From assembly GCA_020161405.1 (NCBI GenBank), contig JAIUOD010000001.1:372001-436000 (forward strand): DNA of 64,000 nt, written 5' to 3'. The position numbers and the translations under genes were made by a program. Shown here one piece after another: positions 51,862 to 60,730 of the stretch. The notes beneath the pieces were generated by a model that was given only the letters and a program-made list of their open reading frames with translations, searched no databases and was not told where the DNA came from. Each line of letters begins with the position of its first letter. Positions within the stretch are counted from its first letter, which is position 1. The stretch comes from Pseudomonadota bacterium. GTDB lineage: Bacteria > Pseudomonadota > Alphaproteobacteria > Caulobacterales > Aquidulcibacteraceae.

Positions 51862-54195
51862 TTAAAATGCATATCTTAAAACTAGCTGATAGACTGCCCC
51901 AGCAGTTTCTTTTTCATTTTCATATTCATCATAATTACGGTTAATTTGATCTGCAATTGTTGTGAATTTATGGAAAGTTTCTGCTTTTTCAGAATTCAAT
52001 AAGTTTGAACCAACAAAGCGTAAAGTCATATTTTTGCCAAAGCTTTTTTCTACAAATGCCTCAAGTTCGCCTGAATAAGAAGTACTAACTTCTTCGCCCA
52101 CTAAACGAGAAAATGCATCGCCTTGTTTACGATATGTTGCACCAAACGACATTGCAATTGATGGAATTTCATGGACAATGCCTATATTCATTACATAATC
52201 AGATTGATCATTAAATAGGCGTTTTCCAAATTCATCTCTAACTTCTGAATCTAGCCATGAATAATTTAAAAACAATCCAGTGTTTGGCAAACCAATAAAA
52301 TCTAATGGTGAAGAATAGTCAATTTCAATACCTTTTACTTTTCCATTGCCAAGATTGCGCGCCGAAAGCACAAAAGTATCTTCGCCTTCGCTACCTTCTT
52401 GCCCAGTATTATAGATTTCGATTAAATCGCTAACATCACGATAAAAGAAATTTATTCCCATTATACCGCGTTTGCCGATTTTTCTTTCATAACCAATATC
52501 GAAACCAATTGCAGTTTCTGGTTTTAATTTTGTGTTTCCTATGAAATCATTATCACCATATTCAGTTTCTAACAAAGCTGGCGAAATCATGTCAAAAGAT
52601 GGACGTCTTATAGTCTTTGCAACCGAAGCAAGAATTCTATCAGATTTAGATAAATTATATCTTATACTTGCACTTGGTAAAAAGAATGAATAGTCATTTT
52701 TTGAATTTGCCAGATCTGCATCAACGGTTTTGTCAAATAAAGATACGTCTGTCATTGCATATCGCGCACCAAATTCATATTCAAATGAATTATTTTTGCC
52801 ATCAAACGCTAGGAATAATTCATTTCTAGTTTCTTCAATCTCACTATCACCGCCTGAGATTGCTTCCATATTGCCAAATGGGATTGTTGCAAATTTAAGA
52901 GGTGTCATAGTTTTAATATCATAGACACGCGCCGAAGCATTTAATTTAGGCTTGATTTCATTGCTAAGGATAAGAATATCACGGTTTTTCTTATTATATT
53001 CATAACCAAATTCATATTTCATGCCATTTGAAATTTCGCGTTCATAACTAATTTTTGAATTTAATTCTTCATCTTTTTTATCAGTTATTGTTAACTCACT
53101 TGAAAATGATGGTTTGCTAAATTTCACTTCACTTTCCTGATCATTAACATCTTCTTTAAAAGATGCATAACCAATGCCAAACTTCATTTTTCCACCTAAA
53201 ACTTCTTTTTTATATTTTGCGTTAAGTGAGTAATTGTCCTGCTTAATTGATACATCTTGTTTGTTATCGGAAATTAAATTACCAAGGATTCCGGTTTGGC
53301 CAATTGGTACAAATTCGCCGCCATTTTCAACATTCATTTCAAATGAACGCTCTAATTGTTCGCGATCAGTCTTTACATAAAAAAGACCCAAATCTAATTC
53401 GCCACCCAAAAATGGCGTATTATAATTCGCATTAAATGAATAATCTTTCCCATTGCGTAAGTCTGTTTGATCTTCGCGGTCTACAAATTTACCGCCATCA
53501 GAAAGTGGGGCATCGTAACGATAACTAAATTTTTCTTTCGGATTGCGGCGACCTTGTGCATTCAAACCTAACAAAAGACGCCCTGTCCCAAAAGACCCGC
53601 CCCATACAAGACCAAGATTACCAAGAATTTTGTCATCATTAAAATGACTAATACCTGCACGCACATAACCGCCATCAAGAGCATAAGCGTCACGTAAATT
53701 AATATTTATAGTACCAGCCATAGCATCGCCAGTTCGGCGCGCAGTTGAAGATCGAACAATTTCGACCGATTTGATTAATTCAGCGGGAATTCTATCAACC
53801 CAAAAAGATCTATCCGCTTCAGAGCCAGGTACCCTTTCGCCATTGATTAATATTTGTGAATAAGCTGGCGAAAGGCCACGTAATCTTACACCATCGGCCT
53901 CTATAACGTCAGATAGAAAAGTAACAGATGGAACTCGCTTTAATGCATCGCCAACAGTTAGAGGTTCAAAATTTTGGAAATATTCTTGGTTATATTGTAA
54001 AGTCGGTACAATCTCGCGAGAACGGTCGCGATAATTAATTTGACCACGCACAACAATGGTTTCACCTTTAACTATATTTTCAACTTTCTTGGCTGAATCA
54101 TTAGTATTTTCACCATCTTGTGCACTAGCATTTGTCCCAATGGCCAAAAGCGCAATTGCACAACTTCCTAATAATAATTTTTTTAGATTATACAT
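51862..54195 (-). CDS. TonB-dependent outer-membrane receptor (phytase-linked)
   Basis: 777 residues. Signal peptide ...LLAIGTNASAQ; TonB-box-like ETIVVRG; plug domain YNQEYFQNFEPLTVGDALKR, VTFLSDVIEADGVRLRGLSP, ILINGERVPGSEADRSFWVD and STARRTGDAMAGTININLRD; then a 22-strand barrel ending in Phe (YQLVLRYAF). Transports a substrate over the outer membrane with energy from TonB. It is divergent from a beta-propeller phytase, a known association of receptors and phytases in proteobacteria, suggesting inositol phosphates or their products as substrate (inference). A PhoB-like repeat lies between. Confidence 0.93.
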   Translation of the reverse strand: MYNLKKLLLGSCAIALLAIGTNASAQDGENTNDSAKKVENIVKGETIVVRGQINYRDRSREIVPTLQYNQEYFQNFEPLTVGDALKRVPSVTFLSDVIEADGVRLRGLSPAYSQILINGERVPGSEADRSFWVDRIPAELIKSVEIVRSSTARRTGDAMAGTININLRDAYALDGGYVRAGISHFNDDKILGNLGLVWGGSFGTGRLLLGLNAQGRRNPKEKFSYRYDAPLSDGGKFVDREDQTDLRNGKDYSFNANYNTPFLGGELDLGLFYVKTDREQLERSFEMNVENGGEFVPIGQTGILGNLISDNKQDVSIKQDNYSLNAKYKKEVLGGKMKFGIGYASFKEDVNDQESEVKFSKPSFSSELTITDKKDEELNSKISYEREISNGMKYEFGYEYNKKNRDILILSNEIKPKLNASARVYDIKTMTPLKFATIPFGNMEAISGGDSEIEETRNELFLAFDGKNNSFEYEFGARYAMTDVSLFDKTVDADLANSKNDYSFFLPSASIRYNLSKSDRILASVAKTIRRPSFDMISPALLETEYGDNDFIGNTKLKPETAIGFDIGYERKIGKRGIMGINFFYRDVSDLIEIYNTGQEGSEGEDTFVLSARNLGNGKVKGIEIDYSSPLDFIGLPNTGLFLNYSWLDSEVRDEFGKRLFNDQSDYVMNIGIVHEIPSIAMSFGATYRKQGDAFSRLVGEEVSTSYSGELEAFVEKSFGKNMTLRFVGSNLLNSEKAETFHKFTTIADQINRNYDEYENEKETAGAVYQLVLRYAF

Positions 54196-54238
54196 AAATC
54201 TTACCCCTCTATGATGGCTTTGGAGGTAAAAACCTATG

Positions 54239-54278
54239 AAAACAATTCATTGACAATTTTATGAAACTTTTGTGAATT
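54239..54278 (-). promoter_or_regulatory. PhoB-like repeats in the receptor/phytase divergent promoter
   Basis: On the reverse strand, AATTCAC, GTTTCAT, TTGTCAA and TTGTTTT start every 11 bp (plus-strand positions 54272, 54261, 54250, 54239) separated by AAAA, AAAA and TGAA. Two of the four fit the half-site CTGTCAT fairly well. Weaker than the boxes at 23089 and 25561, but in phase and placed for the receptor gene. Confidence 0.5.
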
Positions 54279-54327
54279 ACAAAATTTCTGTTTGACATTG
54301 TAATAATTTAATCACTAACAAAAGCAT

Positions 54328-55365
54328 ATGAGATTAAAAATTATAACACTTTTTTTTGTTGCAACGCTTGGCGCTTGCGCCACTTTGCCAAACGATAAAT
54401 CAATAACACCCTTTGCTGAAACAATGCCAGTAGGTGTTCAAGGCGATGCAGCAGATGACCCTGCAATATGGACTTCAAAGGATGGAAACTTAGTTCGTAT
54501 AATTGGTACGCAAAAAAAAGGTGGCATTTATCTTTACGATTTAAAAGGCCAAATTACGCAAGAAATTTTAGGTGGGCGACCAAATAATGTTGATTTAAAT
54601 AATGATTTTTCATGGCCAGACAAAAAAGTTGCACCAATAATCGTAACAAGCGATAGAATTGACAATTCTGCAGTAATTTACCGCTTTGATGAAGAAAAAC
54701 TACAAATCGAACCTATTCCTAAAATCAGAATTAATAGTGGCTTCAACGAAATATATGGCATATGCATTGGCAAAATTAATGGCAATACTTATGTTGGCGC
54801 GACATCGAAAATTGGAGATTTTAAACTTTTTAAAATTGATGTAGGCGAAAATATTAGCGCAACACAAGTTAGTTCAATCTCACTTGGCTCTATTGCTGAA
54901 GGATGTGTTTTTGACGCGCGAAATGGTGAAATTTATATTTCGCAAGAATTAGTTGGCATATGGAAATTATCTTTAGATAATCAAAATAAATTAGTTCAAA
55001 GTAAAATTGATGATCTAAAAAACCCTAATCTAAAGCCTGATATTGAAGGGTTAGCAATTTGGTATCGCGACGAGAAAGCCTATTTAATAGCTTCTATTCA
55101 GGGGATTAGTGAATTTGCCTTATATGATATATCAAATTCACATAAATATATTGGCAGTTTTAAAATTAAAGCAAACCAAAATTTTGATGAAGTTAGTGGT
55201 ACCGACGGACTTGACGTAAACTCTAATGCAAAATCAAATTCATATTCAAATGGAATTATTGTTACGCAAGATGATGTAAATACTAACCCTAAGGCAACAC
55301 AGAATTTTAAAATCACTGATTTCAGTGCTGTACTTAAGAAATTTGATTTATTGGAAAAAAAATAA
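54328..55365 (+). CDS. beta-propeller phytase, lipoprotein
   Basis: 345 residues with a lipoprotein signal (MRLKIITLFFVATLGAC, lipobox LGAC). Phytase propeller motifs: ADDPAIWTSKDGN, GTQKKGGIYLYDLKGQI, GRPNNVDLNNDF, TSDRIDNSAVIYRFD, YGICIGKINGNTYVGATS, EGCVFDARNGEIYISQELVG, PDIEGLAIWYRDEKAYLIAS, SGTDGLDVNSN and NGIIVTQDD. These include the calcium- and phosphate-binding Asp residues of the six-bladed family. Releases phosphate from inositol hexakisphosphate, probably on the outer membrane or in the periplasm, next to its TonB receptor. Calcium dependent by family knowledge. Confidence 0.92.
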   Translation: MRLKIITLFFVATLGACATLPNDKSITPFAETMPVGVQGDAADDPAIWTSKDGNLVRIIGTQKKGGIYLYDLKGQITQEILGGRPNNVDLNNDFSWPDKKVAPIIVTSDRIDNSAVIYRFDEEKLQIEPIPKIRINSGFNEIYGICIGKINGNTYVGATSKIGDFKLFKIDVGENISATQVSSISLGSIAEGCVFDARNGEIYISQELVGIWKLSLDNQNKLVQSKIDDLKNPNLKPDIEGLAIWYRDEKAYLIASIQGISEFALYDISNSHKYIGSFKIKANQNFDEVSGTDGLDVNSNAKSNSYSNGIIVTQDDVNTNPKATQNFKITDFSAVLKKFDLLEKK

Positions 55366-55443
55366 CCCAAAAGTCTCTATATGAAAGCGTGATTTTTAGC
55401 ACTTTCCTTCTTTTATTTTTTACCATTTGCGCCTATGTGAAGG

Positions 55444-55568
55444 GTGTTGGTTAATGCCAACACGCCACCCCTTGCTAAACGGCAGAATTTGGTCGCCACC
55501 ATTTCTTAAGGGCACACCCTTAAGGGGGCATAGTTCAAAACCCACCTGTGACCTCGTATGGCGCAGGT
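55444..55568 (+). promoter_or_regulatory. structured leader before acnB with three hairpins
   Basis: Hairpin 1: GTGTTGG / CCAACAC at 55444-55463. Hairpin 2: perfect CTTAAGGG / CCCTTAAG, tetraloop, 55505-55524. Hairpin 3: ACCTGTG / CGCAGGT (one G-U) at 55544-55568. CGCCACC occurs twice (55464, 55494). The region is GC-rich compared with its flanks and lies within the acnB 5' region; 22 nt separate the last hairpin from ATG. It matches no RNA family that I know and could be a cis-regulatory element, an unprocessed sRNA or a repeat remnant. Confidence 0.45.
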
Positions 55569-55590
55569 ATAAAAAATAAGAGGATTTAAA

Positions 55591-58173
55591 ATGTTACAAA
55601 CTTATCGTGAACATGTTGCCGAACGTGCCGCCCTTGGTATCCCACCGCTTCCTTTATCTGCACAGCAGACGGCGGATTTAATCGAATTAATCAAAAACCC
55701 ACCTGCGGGCGAAGAAGAATTCTTGCTTGACCTTTTGACCCATCGCGTGCCGCCGGGCGTTGATGATGCGGCGCATGTTAAGGCATCTTTCCTTGCCGCT
55801 GTTGCCGATGGTGATGTTAAAGTTGCCCTTATTTCGCGCGCAAAGGCAACTGAATTACTTGGCACAATGGTTGGTGGTTATAATGTAAAACCACTTATCG
55901 ATTTATTGCCAGATGCCGAAGTTGGCAAAATCGCGGGCGAAGCATTGAAAAAAACCTTGCTTATGTTCGACTTCTTCAATGATGTTGCCGAACTTGCCAA
56001 AGGTGGCAATGAAAATGCAAAAGAAGTTATCCAATCTTGGGCAAATGCCGAATGGTTTACAAGCCGTCCGAAAGTTGCCGAAAAAATCACGGTTACAGTT
56101 TTCAAAGTAACCGGTGAAACCAATACTGATGACCTATCCCCTGCCCCTGACGCATGGTCACGCCCTGATATTCCATTGCACTATCTTGCAATGTTGAAAA
56201 ACAAACGCGATGGCATCACACCAGAGGAAGATGGCGTTCGCGGCCCAATGAAATTCATCGAAGACTTAAAAGCCAAAGGAAATTTGGTTGCCTATGTTGG
56301 TGACGTGGTTGGAACAGGTTCAAGCCGTAAATCAGCAACCAATAGCGTTATCTGGGCAACGGGTGAAGATATTCCATTCGTTCCAAATAAACGTTTTGGC
56401 GGTGTAACAATGGGTGGCAAAATCGCCCCAATTTTCTTCAATACCCAAGAAGATTCAGGCGCATTGCCAATCGAAGTTGACGTAAGCCAAATGAATATGG
56501 GCGATGTTGTTGATATTTATCCATATGAAGGCAAAGTTGAGAAAAATGGCGCGAAAATCGCCGATTTCGCCTTAAAATCAGACGTAATCCTTGATGAAGT
56601 TCAAGCGGGTGGTCGTATCAATCTTATCATTGGTCGTTCTTTAACCGCAAAAGCGCGCGATTTCTTGGGCCTTGGCGCAACTGATATTTTCCGCCTACCT
56701 GCTATCCCTGCTGATACCGGTAAAGGCTTTACTTTGGCGCAAAAAATGGTTGGTCGTGCTTGTGGCCTTCCGGAGGGCAAAGGTATGCGCCCTGGCACTT
56801 ATTGCGAACCAAAAATGACGACTGTGGGTTCTCAAGACACCACTGGCCCGATGACGCGCGATGAATTGAAAGATTTGGCGTGTCTTGGCTTCTCGGCTGA
56901 TTTGGTAATGCAATCATTCTGCCATACGGCGGCATACCCAAAACCAGTTGATGTGAAAACGCATAAAACATTGCCTGCATTCATTTATAATCGCGGCGGT
57001 GTTGCCCTTCGCCCTGGTGATGGCGTTATCCATTCATGGTTAAACCGCATGTTATTGCCTGATACTGTTGGAACAGGTGGCGATTCGCACACACGCTTCC
57101 CAATTGGTATTTCATTCCCTGCTGGTTCTGGCCTTGTGGCCTTTGGTGCGGCAACGGGCGTTATGCCACTTGATATGCCTGAAAGCGTTTTGGTTCGCTT
57201 TAGTGGTTCATTGCAACCGGGCATCACGCTTCGTGATTTGGTTCATGCAATTCCATATTATGCAATTAAAGCGGGTCTTTTGACTGTTGCCAAAGCAGGC
57301 AAAATCAACGTCTTTAGCGGCAAAATCCTTGAAATCGAAGGCTTGCCAGATTTAAAAGTTGAGCAAGCATTTGAATTAACCGACGCATCCGCCGAACGCT
57401 CTGCTGCTGGTTGCACGGTGAAATTGAATAAAGAGCCGATAATTGAATATATGAAATCAAATATCGTGCTTTTGAAAAACATGATTGCCGACGATTATAA
57501 AGACGAGAAAACAATCGCCCGCCGTATCGCAAAAATGGAAGAATGGATTGCAAACCCTGTTCTTCTTGAGGCAGACAAAGATGCCGAATATGCAGCAGTA
57601 ATCGAAATCAATATGGACGAAATCAAAGAACCAATTCTTTGCGCGCCAAATGATCCCGATGATGCACGCCTATTAAGTGATGTCGCAGGTACAAAAATCG
57701 ATGAAGTATTTATCGGTTCATGCATGACCAATATTGGCCATTTCCGCGCCGCCGCAATGCTTTTGAAAGATCAACGCGATATTCCAACCCGCCTTTGGGT
57801 TGCGCCGCCAACCAAAATGGATGCGTCCGAACTTACCAAAGAAGGCGTCTATTCAACTTTTGGAACCGCAGGCGCAAGAACCGAAATGCCGGGCTGCTCG
57901 CTATGTATGGGTAATCAAGCACAGGTGCATGAAGGTGCAACGGTTGTTTCAACCTCTACCCGCAACTTCCCGAACCGCTTGGGCCGCAATACAAATGTAT
58001 TCCTTGCCTCTGCCGAACTATCGGCGGTTGCATCAAAACTTGGAAAACTTCCAACTGTTGCTGAATATCTAACTGAAACTGGTGTCCTCAACAACAAAAA
58101 AGACGAAGTCTATCGCTATATGAACTTCGACCAGATTGAGGAATATAAAGAAGTAGCCGACGCATTGGCGTAA
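55591..58173 (+). CDS. acnB: aconitate hydratase B / 2-methylisocitrate dehydratase
   Basis: Isomerises citrate to isocitrate in the TCA cycle; also works in the 2-methylcitrate cycle. 860 residues in the AcnB domain order: N-terminal HEAT-like domain ([19 protein letters not shown]), swivel domain ([36 protein letters not shown]), then the catalytic domains ([19 protein letters not shown]). The [4Fe-4S] cysteines are C711 ([13 protein letters not shown]), C769 and C772 ([11 protein letters not shown]), as in E. coli AcnB. Many alphaproteobacteria instead depend on AcnA. RBS AAGAGGA 9 nt before ATG. Flanked by a structured leader and by a repeat element, both GC-rich. Confidence 0.96.
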   Translation: MLQTYREHVAERAALGIPPLPLSAQQTADLIELIKNPPAGEEEFLLDLLTHRVPPGVDDAAHVKASFLAAVADGDVKVALISRAKATELLGTMVGGYNVKPLIDLLPDAEVGKIAGEALKKTLLMFDFFNDVAELAKGGNENAKEVIQSWANAEWFTSRPKVAEKITVTVFKVTGETNTDDLSPAPDAWSRPDIPLHYLAMLKNKRDGITPEEDGVRGPMKFIEDLKAKGNLVAYVGDVVGTGSSRKSATNSVIWATGEDIPFVPNKRFGGVTMGGKIAPIFFNTQEDSGALPIEVDVSQMNMGDVVDIYPYEGKVEKNGAKIADFALKSDVILDEVQAGGRINLIIGRSLTAKARDFLGLGATDIFRLPAIPADTGKGFTLAQKMVGRACGLPEGKGMRPGTYCEPKMTTVGSQDTTGPMTRDELKDLACLGFSADLVMQSFCHTAAYPKPVDVKTHKTLPAFIYNRGGVALRPGDGVIHSWLNRMLLPDTVGTGGDSHTRFPIGISFPAGSGLVAFGAATGVMPLDMPESVLVRFSGSLQPGITLRDLVHAIPYYAIKAGLLTVAKAGKINVFSGKILEIEGLPDLKVEQAFELTDASAERSAAGCTVKLNKEPIIEYMKSNIVLLKNMIADDYKDEKTIARRIAKMEEWIANPVLLEADKDAEYAAVIEINMDEIKEPILCAPNDPDDARLLSDVAGTKIDEVFIGSCMTNIGHFRAAAMLLKDQRDIPTRLWVAPPTKMDASELTKEGVYSTFGTAGARTEMPGCSLCMGNQAQVHEGATVVSTSTRNFPNRLGRNTNVFLASAELSAVASKLGKLPTVAEYLTETGVLNNKKDEVYRYMNFDQIEEYKEVADALA

Positions 58174-58178
58174 GTTAG

Positions 58179-58262
58179 AGCCACCCTTCAGTCACGCTTC
58201 GCGTGCCAGCTTCCCTCAAGGGAAGCATTTAACCCTAAATCCTTCCTTTGTGGGAAGGTGGC
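58179..58262. repeat. REP/MITE-like palindromic element after acnB
   Basis: Terminal inverted parts GCCACCCTTC and GGAAGGTGGC enclose three hairpins: CACGC/GCGTG, GCTTCCC/GGGAAGC and CCTTCC/GGAAGG. Similar GCCACCC-...-GGTGGC palindromes are scattered as small repeats in many bacterial genomes (resemblance from memory). Non-coding. Confidence 0.6.
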
Positions 58263-58276
58263 AACGCAAATAAAAC

Positions 58277-58309
58277 AAAAGCCCAAGGTTTATTCCCTTG
58301 GGCTTTTTT
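58277..58309. terminator. bidirectional terminator between acnB and KAP gene
   Basis: Stem AAAAGCCCAAGG / CCTTGGGCTTTT with a 7-nt loop and T runs on both strands; touches the KAP stop codon. Confidence 0.92.
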
Positions 58310-59774
58310 ATTCAATTTTTTGCACCCAATTAATTAGCTTTGAATAACAACCGACATTATGTAAATCGTTAGAAAATCTCATATGGTTTCTCAGCACATG
58401 ATATATCCTGTAAGTTAAGCCGTCACCTGATCTTTCTAAATTTTGCAACTGATTAATTGTACGATTTACTATGTCATCTATTTGGGAAAAATATTGCTTT
58501 GCTGAAACCTCGCTCGGTGAACCGCTTATAGCAGTGGAATAAACCATGAATTTCACATTTTCATCAAATTTGGTACTCAGCTTTTGAAAATCGTATTCGC
58601 CTTTTATTTCTTTAATTATTAACCTCATAATTACAGGGAGAAAAATCTGATTTCCTTCCGTTACAGCAATAGTTGTTTGCAATATGCGAAATACTTTGAA
58701 AAAATCACGCGGCGAAACATCAAAATACTTTATGAAAGCATAAATCAATTCTTTTTGTACATTATTAGAATTTACATTACCCACTAATTTATGCGTGGTG
58801 AACCTGTCCAAAGGTATTGAATATTCTGAAATCAGTTCATCAATTAATTTTTCTGGTTGTGGAGTTGCAAGTGTATATTTTCTTGAAAAAAATCTTGAAA
58901 GATAACTTTCAGCGGCAAAATCTGAACCATATAATTTTTTTACTGCTTTGCTAATTTGATTGTTATTTACACCTAAAACAAAAACCAAACCCTTAACATC
59001 AAAAAGATGCTTCACTTCCTCTAACAATTTTATTGCATAAGTTGGGCGGCAGCGGTCAAGCTCGTCAATAATAATTACTATTGGCGGGTGAATATCATTC
59101 TTTCTAAAAGACTTGGCCAGTAATTCTAGGCTATCTTTTAATTTTTTGATTGCTTCTTGACCTTCTTTAAAATCCTTTATTTTCTCATCCAATTTGCCCC
59201 CTGTTGTTACGGCTTTAGAGAGCGAAACCATTCCATCTACAGAATCTTTTCCTATGCTTTTAATTTCTTCTTCAATTGCTTTTTGGATTTCTTCATCTTC
59301 ACCCTCAATTATATTGGAAACCGCTTCCGCAGCTGAAGCAGTTATAATCATTCCTGCCGCTTTTTTTAAAACGCCTTTACCAATTATGCCGGAAACCCTT
59401 TTTAATTTGTTCCAAGTGTCCTTTCTTGCAGCAATTATTTCGTCTTTATTTTCATCGTCAACTTTCTCAAGCGCTTCGTCAATAGCGGCCTGAAGCGTTG
59501 TTATAATCGCAATCAATGGCTCGTCTTGTAAATCATCTTTCCATGCATCTATATATGCAACAGGGTGATTATGCGCCATTTGTTCCGCAAATCGGGTCAG
59601 GAAAAATGTTTTCCCCATGCCATAATCAGCATCAACAGCCAATACAAAACCCTTAGAATCTTCGCGTGGATTAGGGCGTTGCCATATACTTTCCAAATAT
59701 TGACTTAGAAATTCAGCCTCTAATCTTCTCCCAAACAAATCGCCATCCCAGATTTCATCCAAAGTTTTTGTCAT
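58308..59774 (-). CDS. KAP-family P-loop NTPase
   Basis: 488 residues from ATG 59774 (MTKTLDEIWDGDLFGRR...); a farther ATG at 59801 has no ribosome-binding site. Walker A GMGKTFF at 52-58, with VLAVDADY before it, Walker B IVIIIDELDRCRP at 232-244 (ending in the DRCRP of the KAP family), and a helical stretch between (residues about 127-155, GIIGKGVLKKAAGMIITASAAEA) where KAP proteins usually have membrane segments; here it is only weakly hydrophobic. The C-terminus has FRILQTTIAVTEGN. KAP NTPases include phage-exclusion proteins (PifA) and scaffolds; the role here is unknown. Single gene between acnB and an esterase, in an AT-rich surround. Confidence 0.88.
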   Translation of the reverse strand: MTKTLDEIWDGDLFGRRLEAEFLSQYLESIWQRPNPREDSKGFVLAVDADYGMGKTFFLTRFAEQMAHNHPVAYIDAWKDDLQDEPLIAIITTLQAAIDEALEKVDDENKDEIIAARKDTWNKLKRVSGIIGKGVLKKAAGMIITASAAEAVSNIIEGEDEEIQKAIEEEIKSIGKDSVDGMVSLSKAVTTGGKLDEKIKDFKEGQEAIKKLKDSLELLAKSFRKNDIHPPIVIIIDELDRCRPTYAIKLLEEVKHLFDVKGLVFVLGVNNNQISKAVKKLYGSDFAAESYLSRFFSRKYTLATPQPEKLIDELISEYSIPLDRFTTHKLVGNVNSNNVQKELIYAFIKYFDVSPRDFFKVFRILQTTIAVTEGNQIFLPVIMRLIIKEIKGEYDFQKLSTKFDENVKFMVYSTAISGSPSEVSAKQYFSQIDDIVNRTINQLQNLERSGDGLTYRIYHVLRNHMRFSNDLHNVGCYSKLINWVQKIE

Positions 59775-59989
59775 TATTTCAAAACCTATATTTTTATTCA
59801 ATTAATATTTGAAATGAGTCGTTGAAGTTGCAAAAGATGTTTTTATCCCCCTCCACCAAACCTAATCTACAATGCACAGATTATACACAATTAAATATGT
59901 ATTTTATTTACATATATAAAGTCATTGAAATTGATAACAAATGATAACATTATTAAGGTGGCATAAATTATAAGGGCAAAGGAAAAAGA

Positions 59990-60730
59990 ATGAAAAAGTT
60001 TTTATTATCAGTGGCTTTTGCGGTTTTGCTTGCGGGTGGGGGCGCGATTGCGCAGAATGTTAAACCTGTGGCCGGGGTTCAGGTTGCGGCGGATGCGACT
60101 TTTAATAATGGCTACAAATATCTTATTTATCTTCCCAAAGGTTATGATGCCAAGCAAAGTAAGAAATGGCCGGTTTTGATTTTCCTTCATGGTTCGGGGG
60201 AACGTGGGGAAGATTTGAACAAATTGAAAGTTCATGGCCCGCCGCGCCTTATTAATGAGGGGCGCGATATGCCATTTGTTACTATATCTATGCTTTGCCC
60301 TGAAAATAGGCTTTATGAAAGCCCGCGCCTTGAGGCGACATTAAAAAATGCCACGCGCGGCCTTAAAATTGATAAATCACGGCTTTATCTAACGGGCCTT
60401 TCAATGGGCGGCATGGCAACTTGGAGTTGGGCGATTGAAAAACCCCATTATTTCGCCGCCATCGCGCCAATCGCAGGAATGGCAAACCCACAAGATGCCC
60501 CAAAGATTTTAGACCTGCCAATTTGGGCATTTCATGGCACAAAGGATGATGTTGTTCCCAAAGAAGGCGATCAATTCATAATTGATTCAATTCATGAAAT
60601 TGGCGGCACAAAGGCGAAAATCACAATCTACCCAGAGGCCAATCACGATTCTTGGACGCAAACTTATGCAAACCCTGAATTCTATGATTGGCTTTTGAGT
60701 AATGTGAATCCAAAACCTAAAAACTTTTAG
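59990..60730 (+). CDS. exported alpha/beta-hydrolase (dienelactone/phospholipase-like esterase)
   Basis: 246 residues with a signal peptide (LLSVAFAVLLAGGGAIAQN). Hydrolase motifs: WPVLIFLHGSGERGEDLNKL (oxyanion region), catalytic Ser138 in GLSMGG, Asp186/187 in GTKDDVVP and His219 in PEANHDSW. The GERGxD/SMGG pattern is shared with secreted prolyl-oligopeptidase-like and polyhydroxyalkanoate-depolymerase-like esterases; the exact ester is unknown. Promoter region upstream is very AT-rich. Overlaps the convergent M48 gene by 4 nt. Confidence 0.88.
   Translation: MKKFLLSVAFAVLLAGGGAIAQNVKPVAGVQVAADATFNNGYKYLIYLPKGYDAKQSKKWPVLIFLHGSGERGEDLNKLKVHGPPRLINEGRDMPFVTISMLCPENRLYESPRLEATLKNATRGLKIDKSRLYLTGLSMGGMATWSWAIEKPHYFAAIAPIAGMANPQDAPKILDLPIWAFHGTKDDVVPKEGDQFIIDSIHEIGGTKAKITIYPEANHDSWTQTYANPEFYDWLLSNVNPKPKNF

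Noticed and set aside
55444..55568. tmRNA, SRP RNA, 6S RNA or RNase P RNA in the acnB leader
   Set aside because: None of the conserved core sequences of these RNAs is present.
56601..57227. Reverse-strand open frames within acnB
   Set aside because: Antisense shadows of a strongly conserved coding sequence; codon use and residues are those expected of the opposite frame.
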